From Streptomyces sp. SS1-1 (GTDB lineage Bacteria > Actinomycetota > Actinomycetes > Streptomycetales > Streptomycetaceae), in the NCBI RefSeq assembly GCF_008973465.1, contig NZ_WBXN01000004.1, forward strand, positions 62,001-126,000: a stretch of 64,000 bases of DNA, read 5' to 3'. The position numbers and the translations under genes were made by a program. The notes beneath the pieces are model-generated. The model saw nothing but the letters and a program-made list of their open reading frames with translations. It ran no database searches and was not told where the DNA came from. Positions 44,669 through 53,260 of this stretch are shown piece by piece. Within the stretch, counting starts at the first letter, position 1. Every line of letters begins with the position of its first letter.

Positions 44669-45567
44669 GGTCCGTCGGCTCGCTGTCCCCCGGTGCGGCC
44701 CGTGCCACTGCCGGCCCGTTCTCCGCCGACCCGCTCTCCGCCGGTGGCGCCACGACGTTCGAGGAGTTGCTCTCCCTCGCCCGTGCCGGCGAACTCGGCC
44801 CGGATCCGGCCGGGTTGCGGATCTCCGTGGCCTTCACCACCCGGCAGGCCGTGCGACACGAGGGACGCGGCACGGGGTACCGCAACGAGGTGCTCAGTCT
44901 GCGGCTGGCCGAGGCCGTCGGCAGTTGCGCGGTCGAGCCCGGTGCGCTGCCCGACGGCGCGGTGGAGGACTGCGCCGGCGCTGATGTGGCCCGGCTGCTC
45001 GGGCATCCGATGCTGCCGGTGCGGGTCGCCGCGCTCGACGCCTACCTGATGCACGTGTTCCCGCACACCCCGGAGAACGGGGCGCGGCCCGTCGCCCTGC
45101 CGGCCGGGACGTCGCTCGAGAAGTCGCGGGTCCGGGCGGACGCGGTCGCCGGGCTGCTCGTCCTGCCGCCCGGGTCGACGGTGCTCGTGGTCGGCGTGGT
45201 CAACTCCCTGCTCGAGGCGCTGCGTTCCCGGGGACTGCGCTACATCCCCTGCGACCTCAAGGGCGGCGTCACCGAGTGGGGCGAGCCGGTCGCCACCGAC
45301 GCGCTCGCCCGGGCCGGCCGCTGCGACGCCCTGCTCGTGTCCGGGATGACCCTGGGCAACGGGACCTTCGAAGCGCTGCGGGAGCACGCACTGCGGCACG
45401 GCAAGCAGTTGGTGATGTTCGCCCAGACCGGCAGCGCCGTACTCCCCCGGCTGCTGGGACACGGCGTGAGCGCGGTGTGCGCGGAGCCGTACCCCTTCTT
45501 CTGGCTGGACGGCGGCCCCGGCACCGTCCACCGCTACCGCGCCGGATGCCCGGGAGGCACCCCGTGA
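44665..45567 (+). CDS. DUF4213/DUF364 protein (putative metal-chelation associated)
   Basis: The 300-residue protein matches the DUF4213 plus DUF364 pair. An N-terminal enolase-N-like region (about 25-120: ISVAFTTRQAVRHEG) is followed by a Rossmann-like DUF364 domain (about 150-295) with GSTVLVVGVVNSLLEALRSRG, LLVSGMTLGNGTFEALREHA and CAEPYPFFW. Pfam describes DUF364 as a putative heavy-metal-chelation domain. The true reaction is unknown. It is coupled at both ends by GTGA overlaps to the ATP-grasp and PLP-enzyme genes, so it is part of the same pathway. Confidence 0.82.
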   Translation: MRSVGSLSPGAARATAGPFSADPLSAGGATTFEELLSLARAGELGPDPAGLRISVAFTTRQAVRHEGRGTGYRNEVLSLRLAEAVGSCAVEPGALPDGAVEDCAGADVARLLGHPMLPVRVAALDAYLMHVFPHTPENGARPVALPAGTSLEKSRVRADAVAGLLVLPPGSTVLVVGVVNSLLEALRSRGLRYIPCDLKGGVTEWGEPVATDALARAGRCDALLVSGMTLGNGTFEALREHALRHGKQLVMFAQTGSAVLPRLLGHGVSAVCAEPYPFFWLDGGPGTVHRYRAGCPGGTP

Positions 45568-46640
45568 CCACCGCCCTGCGGACCACCGCCCGCCCGGAAC
45601 TGCTCACCCTGCTCGGTCGCACCCCGATCCTCCGCGTCACCACCGACCTGCCCGGCCCCCACCCCGGATTCTGGGCCAAGCTCGAAGGTCTCGCCGCGGG
45701 CGGTATGAAGGCGCGGGCCGCCGTGTCGATGCTGATGGGTGCCCGGGAGCGCGGCGAACTGCGCCCCGGGGCCCCCGTCGTGGAGTCGACCTCCGGCACC
45801 CTCGGCGTCGGGCTCGCCTTCGCCGGACAGGCCCTGGGCCATCCCGTCGTCCTGGTCGGCGACAGCGAACTCGAGCCCTCCATACGGCAGTTGCTGCGCT
45901 CGTACGGGGTGCGGCTGGAGATCGTGGACCGGCCCGCGGCCCGGGGCGGCTGGCAGGCCGCGCGGATCACCCGGCTGCGCGCCCTGCTCGCCGTCCTGCC
46001 CGGCGCCTACTGGCCCGACCAGTACGACAACCCCGACAACACGGCCGGTTACGCCTCGCTCGCCGCCGAACTCGCCGCCCAGCTGGACCATGTGGACGTG
46101 CTGGTGTGCAGCGTGGGCACCGGCGGGCACAGCGCCGGCGTGATCGGCCCCCTGCGGCGGCACTGGCCGGCCCTACGGCTGATCGGTGTCGACTCCGTCG
46201 GCTCCACCATCTTCGGGCAGCCCGCCCGGCCCCGTCTGATGCGGGGCCTGGGCAGCAGCATCCATCCGCGCAACGTCGCCCACCACGCCTTCGACGAGGT
46301 GCACTGGGTCGGACCTGCCGAGGCCGTGGACAGCTGCCGGCGGCTCGCCCGGGGCAACTTCGTCAGCGGCGGCTGGAGCACCGGTGCCGTCGCCCGCGTC
46401 GCCGCCTGGGCGGCCCGGGTCCACCCGGGCGCGGTCGTCGCCACCGTCTTCCCCGACGGGCCGCACCGCTACCTCTCCACCGTCTACGACGACGACTTCA
46501 CCACCGCCCACGGCGCCGACCCCGCCGCGGCGGCCACCCGGCCCGTGGAGATCCCGCACCCGTACGCCGCCGAGGCCACCGGCTGGGCGCGCTGCACCCG
46601 TGTCACCGATCCGGTCGCGCCGCGTGAGGAGGACCAGTGA
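45564..46640 (+). CDS. Cysteine synthase-like PLP-dependent enzyme
   Basis: The 358-residue fold type II PLP enzyme of the cysteine synthase/CBS family starts with LLTLLGRTPILRVT. The PLP Lys is Lys49 in GGMKARAA (replacing the usual SVKDR), the carboxylate loop is STSGTLGVGLA, and the phosphate loop is GTGGHSAGV. Related enzymes in siderophore clusters (SbnA type) add nitrogen nucleophiles to an aminoacrylate made from phosphoserine or acetylserine, giving diaminopropionate-type amino acids. I infer such beta-replacement chemistry here. GTG 45564 overlaps the previous stop and has GGGAGG seven bases before it. Confidence 0.88.
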   Translation: MTTALRTTARPELLTLLGRTPILRVTTDLPGPHPGFWAKLEGLAAGGMKARAAVSMLMGARERGELRPGAPVVESTSGTLGVGLAFAGQALGHPVVLVGDSELEPSIRQLLRSYGVRLEIVDRPAARGGWQAARITRLRALLAVLPGAYWPDQYDNPDNTAGYASLAAELAAQLDHVDVLVCSVGTGGHSAGVIGPLRRHWPALRLIGVDSVGSTIFGQPARPRLMRGLGSSIHPRNVAHHAFDEVHWVGPAEAVDSCRRLARGNFVSGGWSTGAVARVAAWAARVHPGAVVATVFPDGPHRYLSTVYDDDFTTAHGADPAAAATRPVEIPHPYAAEATGWARCTRVTDPVAPREEDQ

Positions 46641-46756
46641 GCGCCGGCTCACGGCACCTGCCTCACCGACCCGCTCCCGACTCGCGGAGAGGTCGCAGGA
46701 GGCCGGCCCCCGCACCGGTGTCCCCGCTCCACTCACGCCCCGAGGAGGGCCGATGA
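46637..46756 (+). CDS. Possible 39-residue coupled small ORF
   Basis: GTG 46637 overlaps the PLP-enzyme stop (GTGA), and the frame runs 39 codons to a TGA that overlaps the epimerase ATG (ATGA). The product would be basic (about ten Arg) and Pro-rich, with no hydrophobic segment. GAGGAGG near the frame's start offers an RBS. Against it, codon choice includes AGA, AGG, CGA and TCA, and GC at third positions is clearly lower than in the neighbours. It may be only a spacer that keeps ribosomes coupled. Confidence 0.25.
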   Translation: MSAGSRHLPHRPAPDSRRGRRRPAPAPVSPLHSRPEEGR

Positions 46757-47802
46757 GGACCGACCTGCGCACCGTGCGCCTGGAGCTCGCCGAGCCGTTG
46801 CGCATCTCCCGCTCGACGATGTCCGCCCGTGACGCCGTCCAGTTGAGTGTCAGGCATGAGGGCGTGACCGGTCACGGCGAGGCGGTCGCCAGCGTGTACT
46901 ACCGGCTCGACGCCGTGGGGCTCGCGCGGCACCTCACCGCCGCCGGCGCGGACCTGGACCGTTTCCCCGATCCCGAGACCGCGCTGGAGGCCCTGCGTAC
47001 GGGCCAGTTGGCCGCCGACGGCACTCCCCCGGCCGTGACCGCCGCCGTCGAGGCGGCTCTGATGGACCTCGTCGGCAAGCGCGCGGGCAAGCCCGTCCAC
47101 CGACTCCTCGGCACCGAGGACCCCCCGGTCGCGGCCACCGCCCGCACCATCGGCATCACGTCGCCTTCGCGTGCGGGGGCGCAGGCCCGCGCCCTCGCGG
47201 CGAGCGGCTTCCGGGTGCTCAAGGTGAAGGCGGGGGCGACCGATCCGGAGGAGGACGTCGAACGCGTCCGGGCGGTCCTGGACGCCGCGCCCCACGCACG
47301 GCTGCTTCTCGACCCCAACGGCGCCTGGACCACCGCGCGGGCGAGGGCCCTGCTGCCCCGCTTCGCCGCGCTCGGCGTCGAGGCCGTCGAGCAGCCGCTC
47401 GCACCCGGCGATCCGGAAGGGCTGGCCGCGCTGGCCGAGCGGTCACCGCTGCCCGTCATCGCCGACGAGGACGCCGTCGACCTGGAGGACGTGCGCCGCC
47501 TGGCCGGGCGCGTCCACGGTGTCAACGTCAAGCTCGCCAAGTGCGGCGGGGTGCACGCGGCGCTGCGCATCGCCGCGTCGATCGACGGCAGCGGTACGCG
47601 GCTGATGCTGGGCTGTCTGGCCGCCAGCACGCTGGGGATCGCGCCCGCCGTGCACCTCGCCGACCGGGCCCGCTGGACCGACCTGGACGGGCACCTGCTG
47701 CTCGCGCACGACCCGTGGACCGGCATCGGGGGTAGGGACGGCTGGGTTCGGGCGAGCGGATCGCCGGGGCTGGGCGTCGCACCAGGGGGCGGGGCGCCGT
47801 GA
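46753..47802 (+). CDS. Enolase-superfamily dipeptide epimerase-like protein
   Basis: The 349-residue enolase-superfamily enzyme belongs to the muconate lactonizing/Ala-Glu epimerase branch. Catalytic Lys157 and Lys159 are in VLKVKAG, metal ligands are Asp187 (LLLDPNGAW), Glu213 (VEQPL) and Asp238 (IADED), and the second-base region is Lys260/Lys263 (VNVKLAKCGG). A C-terminal DLDG motif resembles the DxD that binds the dipeptide amino group in Ala-Glu epimerases. It should invert one stereocentre of a dipeptide-like intermediate, which suits an ATP-grasp product. ATG 46753 has GAGGAGGG just upstream. The stop overlaps the MFS start. Confidence 0.87.
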   Translation: MRTDLRTVRLELAEPLRISRSTMSARDAVQLSVRHEGVTGHGEAVASVYYRLDAVGLARHLTAAGADLDRFPDPETALEALRTGQLAADGTPPAVTAAVEAALMDLVGKRAGKPVHRLLGTEDPPVAATARTIGITSPSRAGAQARALAASGFRVLKVKAGATDPEEDVERVRAVLDAAPHARLLLDPNGAWTTARARALLPRFAALGVEAVEQPLAPGDPEGLAALAERSPLPVIADEDAVDLEDVRRLAGRVHGVNVKLAKCGGVHAALRIAASIDGSGTRLMLGCLAASTLGIAPAVHLADRARWTDLDGHLLLAHDPWTGIGGRDGWVRASGSPGLGVAPGGGAP

Positions 47803-49070
47803 AGACCTGGCACGAGATACGCCGCCTGCCACCCGCCGTTCGGCTCCTGCTGGTCAACCAGTTGGGGGTCAACACCGGCTTCTACCTCCTCATCCCCTAC
47901 CTCGCCACCCACCTCACCGAGAACCTGGGTCTGTCGGCCGCCGTCGCCGGTGTGGTCCTGGGCGTCAGGAACCTCAGCCAGCAGGGGCTGTTCGTCATCG
48001 GCGGCTCCGCCTCCGACCGGCTGGGTGCGCGAGGCGTCATCATCGCCGGCTGCACGCTGCGCACCGCCGGGTTCGCCCTGTTCGCGCTCGGCGACCACCT
48101 GGCCGTCCTGCTCGCGGCGTCCGTCCTCAGCGGGTTCGCGGGCGCGCTGTTCAACCCCGCCGTCCGTGCCTACGTCGCGCGGGAGGCCGAGGGACGCGGG
48201 GCCGAGGCGTTCGCCCTGTTCCATGTGTTCGCCACCACGGGGGCGCTGATCGGCCCACTGCTGGGCAGCGCGCTGCTGCTGGTGGACTTCCGCACCTCTG
48301 CGCTGACGGCCGCCGGCGTCTTCGCGGTCCTGACGGTCGCACAGGCCCTGATGCTGCCCGCCCGGCCCGTCGAGCCGAGCGGGGGCGGGGTGCTCACCGA
48401 CTGGCGGGAGGTGCTGGGCAACCGCGCCTTCCTGGCCTTCGCGCTCGCCATGTCCGGCCTGTTCACCCTGGAGAGCCAGCTGTACCTGCTGCTGCCCGAC
48501 GAGGCACGGCGGGCCACCGGCTGGGACGGTGCCGCCGGCCTGGTCTTCGTGGTCGGCGCCCTCACGAGCCTCCCGCTCCAGCTGCGGCTGACCCGTGCGC
48601 TCCGGCGGCGAGGGGACCGGGCCCGCTGGATCGCGACGGGGCTGTGCCTCATGGCATCGGCGTTCCTGCCGCCCGTCCTGGTCGCCACGGCGTCCGACGG
48701 ACCGGGCGGCGCGGTGTCGGGGGTGCTGCCCGTGCTGGCGGGCGCCCTGCTGCTGTACCTCGGACTGATGGTCGCCCAGCCGTTCGTGATGGACATGGTC
48801 CCCGCCTTCGGCCGCCCCGCACTGACCGGCACCCACTTCGGGCTCTTCTACGTCGTCTCCGGTGTCGCCGCCGCGCTCGGCAACGCCGTCGTCGGCTGGG
48901 CCATGGACACCGGGCGGCACGGCGGCGCCGCGTGGCTGCCGTGGGCGTGCTGCGCGCTCACCGGGCTCGCCTCGGCGGTCGGTGTGCTGCGGCTGCGCCG
49001 CCTGGGATCGCTGCCCGCACCGCCGCAGCCCGCTGTCCCCGCCGCCGTACGAGGAAGGACCCCGGCATGA
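47799..49070 (+). CDS. MFS transporter, likely exporter of the operon product
   Basis: The 423-residue membrane protein has about 12 TM segments and the MFS loop GGSASDRLGARGVI between TM2 and TM3. It belongs to the drug-efflux-like MFS group. GTG 47799 overlaps the epimerase stop by four bases, and its own stop overlaps the methyltransferase ATG. By analogy with the CntE exporter of staphylopine-type systems it probably exports the finished small molecule. The substrate is not shown by sequence. Confidence 0.88.
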   Translation: MKTWHEIRRLPPAVRLLLVNQLGVNTGFYLLIPYLATHLTENLGLSAAVAGVVLGVRNLSQQGLFVIGGSASDRLGARGVIIAGCTLRTAGFALFALGDHLAVLLAASVLSGFAGALFNPAVRAYVAREAEGRGAEAFALFHVFATTGALIGPLLGSALLLVDFRTSALTAAGVFAVLTVAQALMLPARPVEPSGGGVLTDWREVLGNRAFLAFALAMSGLFTLESQLYLLLPDEARRATGWDGAAGLVFVVGALTSLPLQLRLTRALRRRGDRARWIATGLCLMASAFLPPVLVATASDGPGGAVSGVLPVLAGALLLYLGLMVAQPFVMDMVPAFGRPALTGTHFGLFYVVSGVAAALGNAVVGWAMDTGRHGGAAWLPWACCALTGLASAVGVLRLRRLGSLPAPPQPAVPAAVRGRTPA

Positions 49071-49903
49071 CCTCCGTGGTGCACAACCTGCTCACCGACC
49101 ACCCCGCCCTGTACGAGGCCCGCTTCCCCGACCCCGGCCACCTGGCCGCACGCTGGACGCAGGACTGCCTGCGGCGGCACGGTGCCGGCACGCGCGTACT
49201 GGACCTCGGCTGCGGAACCGGCCGCGACGCGGCGTGGCTGCGGGACGCCGGCCGTACGGTGATCGGCGCGGACCTCTCCGAGGCGATGCTCGCCTACGCC
49301 CGCGAGCATCACCCAGGACCCGAGTACGTCCGCGCCGACCTGCACGGATTCGACCTCGGGCGAGCCGTGTGCGACGCCGTGGTGTGCCTGGACAGCGCCC
49401 TGTTGTACTGCCACACCAACGACCAGCTCGACGGCTTCCTCTCCTCCTGCCGCCACGCCCTCGCGCCGGGCGGCCTGCTCGTCGCGGAGATGCGCAACGG
49501 CGCGTACTTCCTCGGCCGCACCGACCTCCTCGACACGCCGAGGACCGACGCGTTCACCTGGCAGGGCACCGTCCGCCGATCCGTCACCACCCTCACGGTG
49601 GACCGTACGGACCAACTGCTGCGCCGCAGGCGCGTGTGGACCGCCGACGACGGCTCCGCGCCGGTCGAGCAGCACTCCGCGTGGCGGCTGCTGTTCCCAC
49701 AGGAGCTGCGGTACGTGCTGGCCGGCCATGGCTTCGAGGTCCTGGAGCTGCACGACGGACCCGGCCCGCGTACCGAACCGCCCTGGCGGGAGGGCCTGCT
49801 CCCCGGGCACACCACGGACGCCGACCGGCTGCACGTGGTGGCCCGTCTCATCCGACCGCCCGGTCCCACCGAGCCGCCCACCCGCCCCACCACCACCCAT
49901 TGA
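49067..49903 (+). CDS. Class I SAM-dependent methyltransferase
   Basis: The 278-residue methyltransferase has SAM motif I VLDLGCGTGRDAAWL (about 44-58), acidic loop GADLSEAML, and motif DAVVCLDSALLYC. The fold is that of small-molecule class I methyltransferases. It probably N- or O-methylates a precursor or the product of this operon; the site is unknown. ATG 49067 overlaps the MFS stop (ATGA) and has GAGGAAGGA upstream. The next gene starts eight bases after its stop. Confidence 0.88.
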   Translation: MTSVVHNLLTDHPALYEARFPDPGHLAARWTQDCLRRHGAGTRVLDLGCGTGRDAAWLRDAGRTVIGADLSEAMLAYAREHHPGPEYVRADLHGFDLGRAVCDAVVCLDSALLYCHTNDQLDGFLSSCRHALAPGGLLVAEMRNGAYFLGRTDLLDTPRTDAFTWQGTVRRSVTTLTVDRTDQLLRRRRVWTADDGSAPVEQHSAWRLLFPQELRYVLAGHGFEVLELHDGPGPRTEPPWREGLLPGHTTDADRLHVVARLIRPPGPTEPPTRPTTTH

Positions 49904-49911
49904 GGATTCCC

Positions 49912-51495
49912 ATGCACGACGCTTCGACCCACCGTCCCTCCCCCTTCCCCGAGCTGCGCCGCCGCGGCTTCCTCGCCGCGACCGGCGCCGGCGCGCTCGC
50001 CCTGGCCGGGTGCGGCGGCCCCGGCGCCGACGACGGGGCGGGCCAGGACGCCGGCTCGCCCAGGAAGGGCGGGCGGCTGCGCGCCGCCTTCGCCGGCGGG
50101 GGTGCGAGCGAGACCCTCGATCCGCACCTCGCCAACCTGTTCGCCGATGTCGCCCGCGCGAAGGCCCTGTTCGACAAGCTCGCCGACTACGGCGCCGACC
50201 TGTCCGCCGTGCCCCGGCTCGCGGAGAGCTGGGAGCCCGGCAAGACGCTGGACCGCTGGCACGTCACCCTGCGCGAGGCCGTCTTCCACGACGGCAGCCC
50301 CGTCACCGCGCGGGACGTCCTCCACAGCTACCGCCGGATCGCCGACCCGAAGCGGGCGTTCCGCGCCAGGGCGTCGCTGGAGCCGATCGACCTCGACGCC
50401 AGCCGCGCCACCGGCGAACGCTCCATCGAGTTCGTGCTCAAGCGGCCCACGGCCGAATTCCCCAACGTGCTCGCCGCGTTCGGTGCGTACATCGTGCCCG
50501 AGGACGCCGCCGACTTCGACGAGAAGCCGGTCGGCTCCGGTCCCTTCCGCTTCGTGTCCTTCACACCCGGCCGCTCCGCGGTCTTCCGCCGCCACGACGC
50601 CTACTGGGAGGGTGCCCCGCACCTCGACGAGATCGAGTTCGTCGTGGCCAACGAGGAGTCCGCGCGGGTCAACGCGCTGCTCGGCGGGCAGGTCGAGTAC
50701 GCGCACGAACTCAGCCCCACCACCGCCCGCGCCCACGAGGACAAGGGGCGGATCGAGATCGTGCGGCTGCGCGGCAGCGCCATGCAGGCGTTCTGCATGA
50801 AGACCGACCGGCCGCCCTTCGACGACGCACGGGTGCGTCAGGCGTTCTTCCTCATCGCCGACCGCCAGGAACTCGTCGACGGTGCGCTGTCCGGCGCGGG
50901 CGAGGTCGGCAACGACCTGTTCGGCAAGGGGTACGAGTACTACGCCGACGCCCTGCCCCAGCGCCGGCAGGACCTCGACAGGGCCCGCTCGCTGCTGAAG
51001 CGGGCCGGCGCCGAGGGTCTGAAGGTCACCCTGAACACCTCAGCCGTCGCCGCCGGGTTCACCGAGGCGGCCGGCATCTTCCGCGACCAGGCGAGGAGGG
51101 CCGGGGTCACCGTCGAGGTCGCGATGGGCAGCAAGGACTCCTACTGGAGCGACATCCTCGACAACGGCACCCTGTCCTGTTACCGCTCGGGAGCCATGCC
51201 CATCGAGGCCCACATATCCCAGCGGCTGCTCACCGGTTCCACCACGAACGCCACCAAGTGGCGGCACAAGGACTTCGACGCGCTCTATCAGCAGGCCCAG
51301 TCCACCCGCGACCGGGCCGGACGCGCCGCCGTCTACGAACGCATGCAGCGCCGCCTGCACGCCGAAGGCGGCTTCCTGGTCTGGGGGTTCGCGGACTGGA
51401 TCATCGGTACGGCCCCACGGGTCAGGGGGCTCGACGCGAAGGCGCCCGCCAACACCCTGGACTGGGCCCGCTTCGACACGGTGTGGCTCGCGTGA
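49912..51495 (+). CDS. ABC transporter substrate-binding lipoprotein, peptide/nickel family (SBP_bac_5)
   Basis: The 527-residue family 5 binding protein has a twin-arginine start (RRRGFLAATGAGALALAGC) and lipobox LAGC (Cys34), so it is a Tat-exported lipoprotein. The SBP_bac_5 pattern is clear: ASETLDPHLA, LAESWEPG, VTLREAVFHDGSPVTARDVL and PVGSGPFRF. This family binds oligopeptides, free nickel, or metal-metallophore complexes (CntA, NikA). Here it is the probable receptor for the metal-loaded product. The Tat signal implies folding in the cytoplasm before export. Confidence 0.9.
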   Translation: MHDASTHRPSPFPELRRRGFLAATGAGALALAGCGGPGADDGAGQDAGSPRKGGRLRAAFAGGGASETLDPHLANLFADVARAKALFDKLADYGADLSAVPRLAESWEPGKTLDRWHVTLREAVFHDGSPVTARDVLHSYRRIADPKRAFRARASLEPIDLDASRATGERSIEFVLKRPTAEFPNVLAAFGAYIVPEDAADFDEKPVGSGPFRFVSFTPGRSAVFRRHDAYWEGAPHLDEIEFVVANEESARVNALLGGQVEYAHELSPTTARAHEDKGRIEIVRLRGSAMQAFCMKTDRPPFDDARVRQAFFLIADRQELVDGALSGAGEVGNDLFGKGYEYYADALPQRRQDLDRARSLLKRAGAEGLKVTLNTSAVAAGFTEAAGIFRDQARRAGVTVEVAMGSKDSYWSDILDNGTLSCYRSGAMPIEAHISQRLLTGSTTNATKWRHKDFDALYQQAQSTRDRAGRAAVYERMQRRLHAEGGFLVWGFADWIIGTAPRVRGLDAKAPANTLDWARFDTVWLA

Positions 51496-52445
51496 GCACC
51501 TCGCGTTCCTTCGTCGCCCGGCGGCTGTTCCTCGGCGGCCTGCAGACCGTGGCCGTGGTGCTGCTGGTCTTCGCGCTCACCGAGGCGCTGCCGGGCGACG
51601 CCGCGGTCGCCCTCGCCGGGGACCAGCCCGACCCGGCCCGCGTCGCGGCCATCCGGGAGGCGATGCAGCTGGACCGGCCGGCCTGGGAGCGGCTGGCCGA
51701 CTGGGCGGCGGGGCTGCCGCGGGGCGACCTCGGCACCTCGCTGGTCTCCGGCCGTCCGGTGCGCCAGTACCTCGCCGACGGCTTCGGCCCGACCCTCCTG
51801 CTGGCCTCCCTGACCGTGCTGCTGCTGGTGCCGGTGGGGTTCGGGCTCGGGGTGCTGGCCGCCCGGCACGCGGGCCGGCCGGTGGACCGGCTGATCAGCT
51901 CCGTGACACTGGCCGTGTACGCGGTCCCCGAGTTCGCCCTCGGGGTGCTGCTGGTGACGGTGTTCGCGCTGCGGCTCGGCTGGCTGCCGCCGACCGCCCT
52001 CGGCTACGGCACCGACCTGCTCGCGCATCCGGCGGCGCTGGTCCTGCCGGTACTGGTGCTGCTGTCGCGGCCGGTGTGCTCGCTGGCGCGGCTGGTCCGC
52101 GCCGGCATGATCGACGCCCTGGGCTCACCGTATGTGGCACACGCCCGCCGCTACGGCGTGTCCGGCGTCCGGATCCGGTACGCGCACGCGCTGCCGAACG
52201 CGTCGGCGCCCGCCGCGCAGCAGTTGGCCCGCACGGTCGACTGGCTGCTGTGTGGTGTCGTCGTGGTGGAGGCCCTGTTCGTGATTCCCGGGCTCGGCAC
52301 CGTCCTGCTGGGTGCGGTCGCCGAACGGGACGTACCCGTGGTGCAGGGACTGGCGGTGGTGTTCGGCGTGCTGACCGTCGTCCTGAATCTGGGTGCCGAC
52401 CTGGTCGCCCACCGGTTCACACCGCGGGCGGGGGTGGCCGCGTGA
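51492..52445 (+). CDS. Peptide/nickel-type ABC transporter permease (DppB/NikB-like)
   Basis: The 317-residue permease has about six TM segments and the DppB-type start FVARRLFLGGLQTVAVVLLV. GDLGTSLVSGRPVRQYLADG follows, then the C-terminal LARTVDWLLCGVVVVEALF before FVIPGLGTVL. GTG 51492 overlaps the binding-protein stop (GTGA). It pairs with the next gene to form the importer channel. Confidence 0.92.
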   Translation: MSTSRSFVARRLFLGGLQTVAVVLLVFALTEALPGDAAVALAGDQPDPARVAAIREAMQLDRPAWERLADWAAGLPRGDLGTSLVSGRPVRQYLADGFGPTLLLASLTVLLLVPVGFGLGVLAARHAGRPVDRLISSVTLAVYAVPEFALGVLLVTVFALRLGWLPPTALGYGTDLLAHPAALVLPVLVLLSRPVCSLARLVRAGMIDALGSPYVAHARRYGVSGVRIRYAHALPNASAPAAQQLARTVDWLLCGVVVVEALFVIPGLGTVLLGAVAERDVPVVQGLAVVFGVLTVVLNLGADLVAHRFTPRAGVAA

Positions 52446-53260
52446 GGGGCGTGTGCACCGGCCGCTTCACCCTCGGGGTCACCGTGGTCGCCGTACCGCT
52501 CGTCCTCGCGCTGCTCGGCCCGGTGGTCGCGGGTGATCCGGGTCCGCGGGCCGCGTCCTTCACACCGGGTGAAGGCCACTGGCTCGGCACCGACTTCGTG
52601 GGGCGGGACGTGTGGTGGCAGGTGCTGCACGGCGGGCGGCCGGTGCTGCTGACCGCGCTCGCCGCGACCGCCCTGACCTATCTGGTCGCCCTCCCGGTCG
52701 GCCTGTTCGGCGCGCTCACCCGGCACCGCTGGATGGAGGAGTTGCTGATGCGCCCCCTGGACGTACTGCTCGCGGTGCCGTCGCTGCTGCTGATCCTGCT
52801 GACGGCCACCGTGTTCTCGCCGGGCGCCGTGGGTCTCACCCTGCTGGTCACGCTGGCCCACGTGCCGGACGCGGCCCGGCTGGTACGCGCCGCCGCCGCG
52901 GAGGCCGCCGCCCGGCCGGCGGTCGAGGCACTGCGTCTGCAGGGCGAGACGTGGTGGCGGACGGCCGTGGGGTATGTCGGCCGCGCCATGCTGCGCCCGC
53001 TGGCCGCCGACGCCGGCACCCGGCTCACCGGTGTGCTCTACCTGGTCGCCACGGCGGCGTTCCTGGGGGTCGGCGTGGCGCCCGACGCCGCCGACTGGGC
53101 GGTCATGGTGGACCGCAACCGGACGGGGCTGTTCGTGCAGCCGTGGGCCGTGGTCGTCCCCGCCGTGCTGATCGTCACGCTGACGACGGGGACGAACCTC
53201 CTCTTCGACGCGGCGCTGGACGAGGGCGGGCGGCGGGCGAGGAAGGAAGGACGTTCGTGA
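52442..53260 (+). CDS. Peptide/nickel-type ABC transporter permease (DppC/NikC-like)
   Basis: The 272-residue permease has the DppC-type signature HWLGTDFVGRDVWWQVLHGG near residue 47 and five or six TM segments. GTG 52442 overlaps the preceding stop by four bases, and its stop overlaps the ATPase start. It is the second half of the importer channel. Confidence 0.92.
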   Translation: MRGVCTGRFTLGVTVVAVPLVLALLGPVVAGDPGPRAASFTPGEGHWLGTDFVGRDVWWQVLHGGRPVLLTALAATALTYLVALPVGLFGALTRHRWMEELLMRPLDVLLAVPSLLLILLTATVFSPGAVGLTLLVTLAHVPDAARLVRAAAAEAAARPAVEALRLQGETWWRTAVGYVGRAMLRPLAADAGTRLTGVLYLVATAAFLGVGVAPDAADWAVMVDRNRTGLFVQPWAVVVPAVLIVTLTTGTNLLFDAALDEGGRRARKEGRS

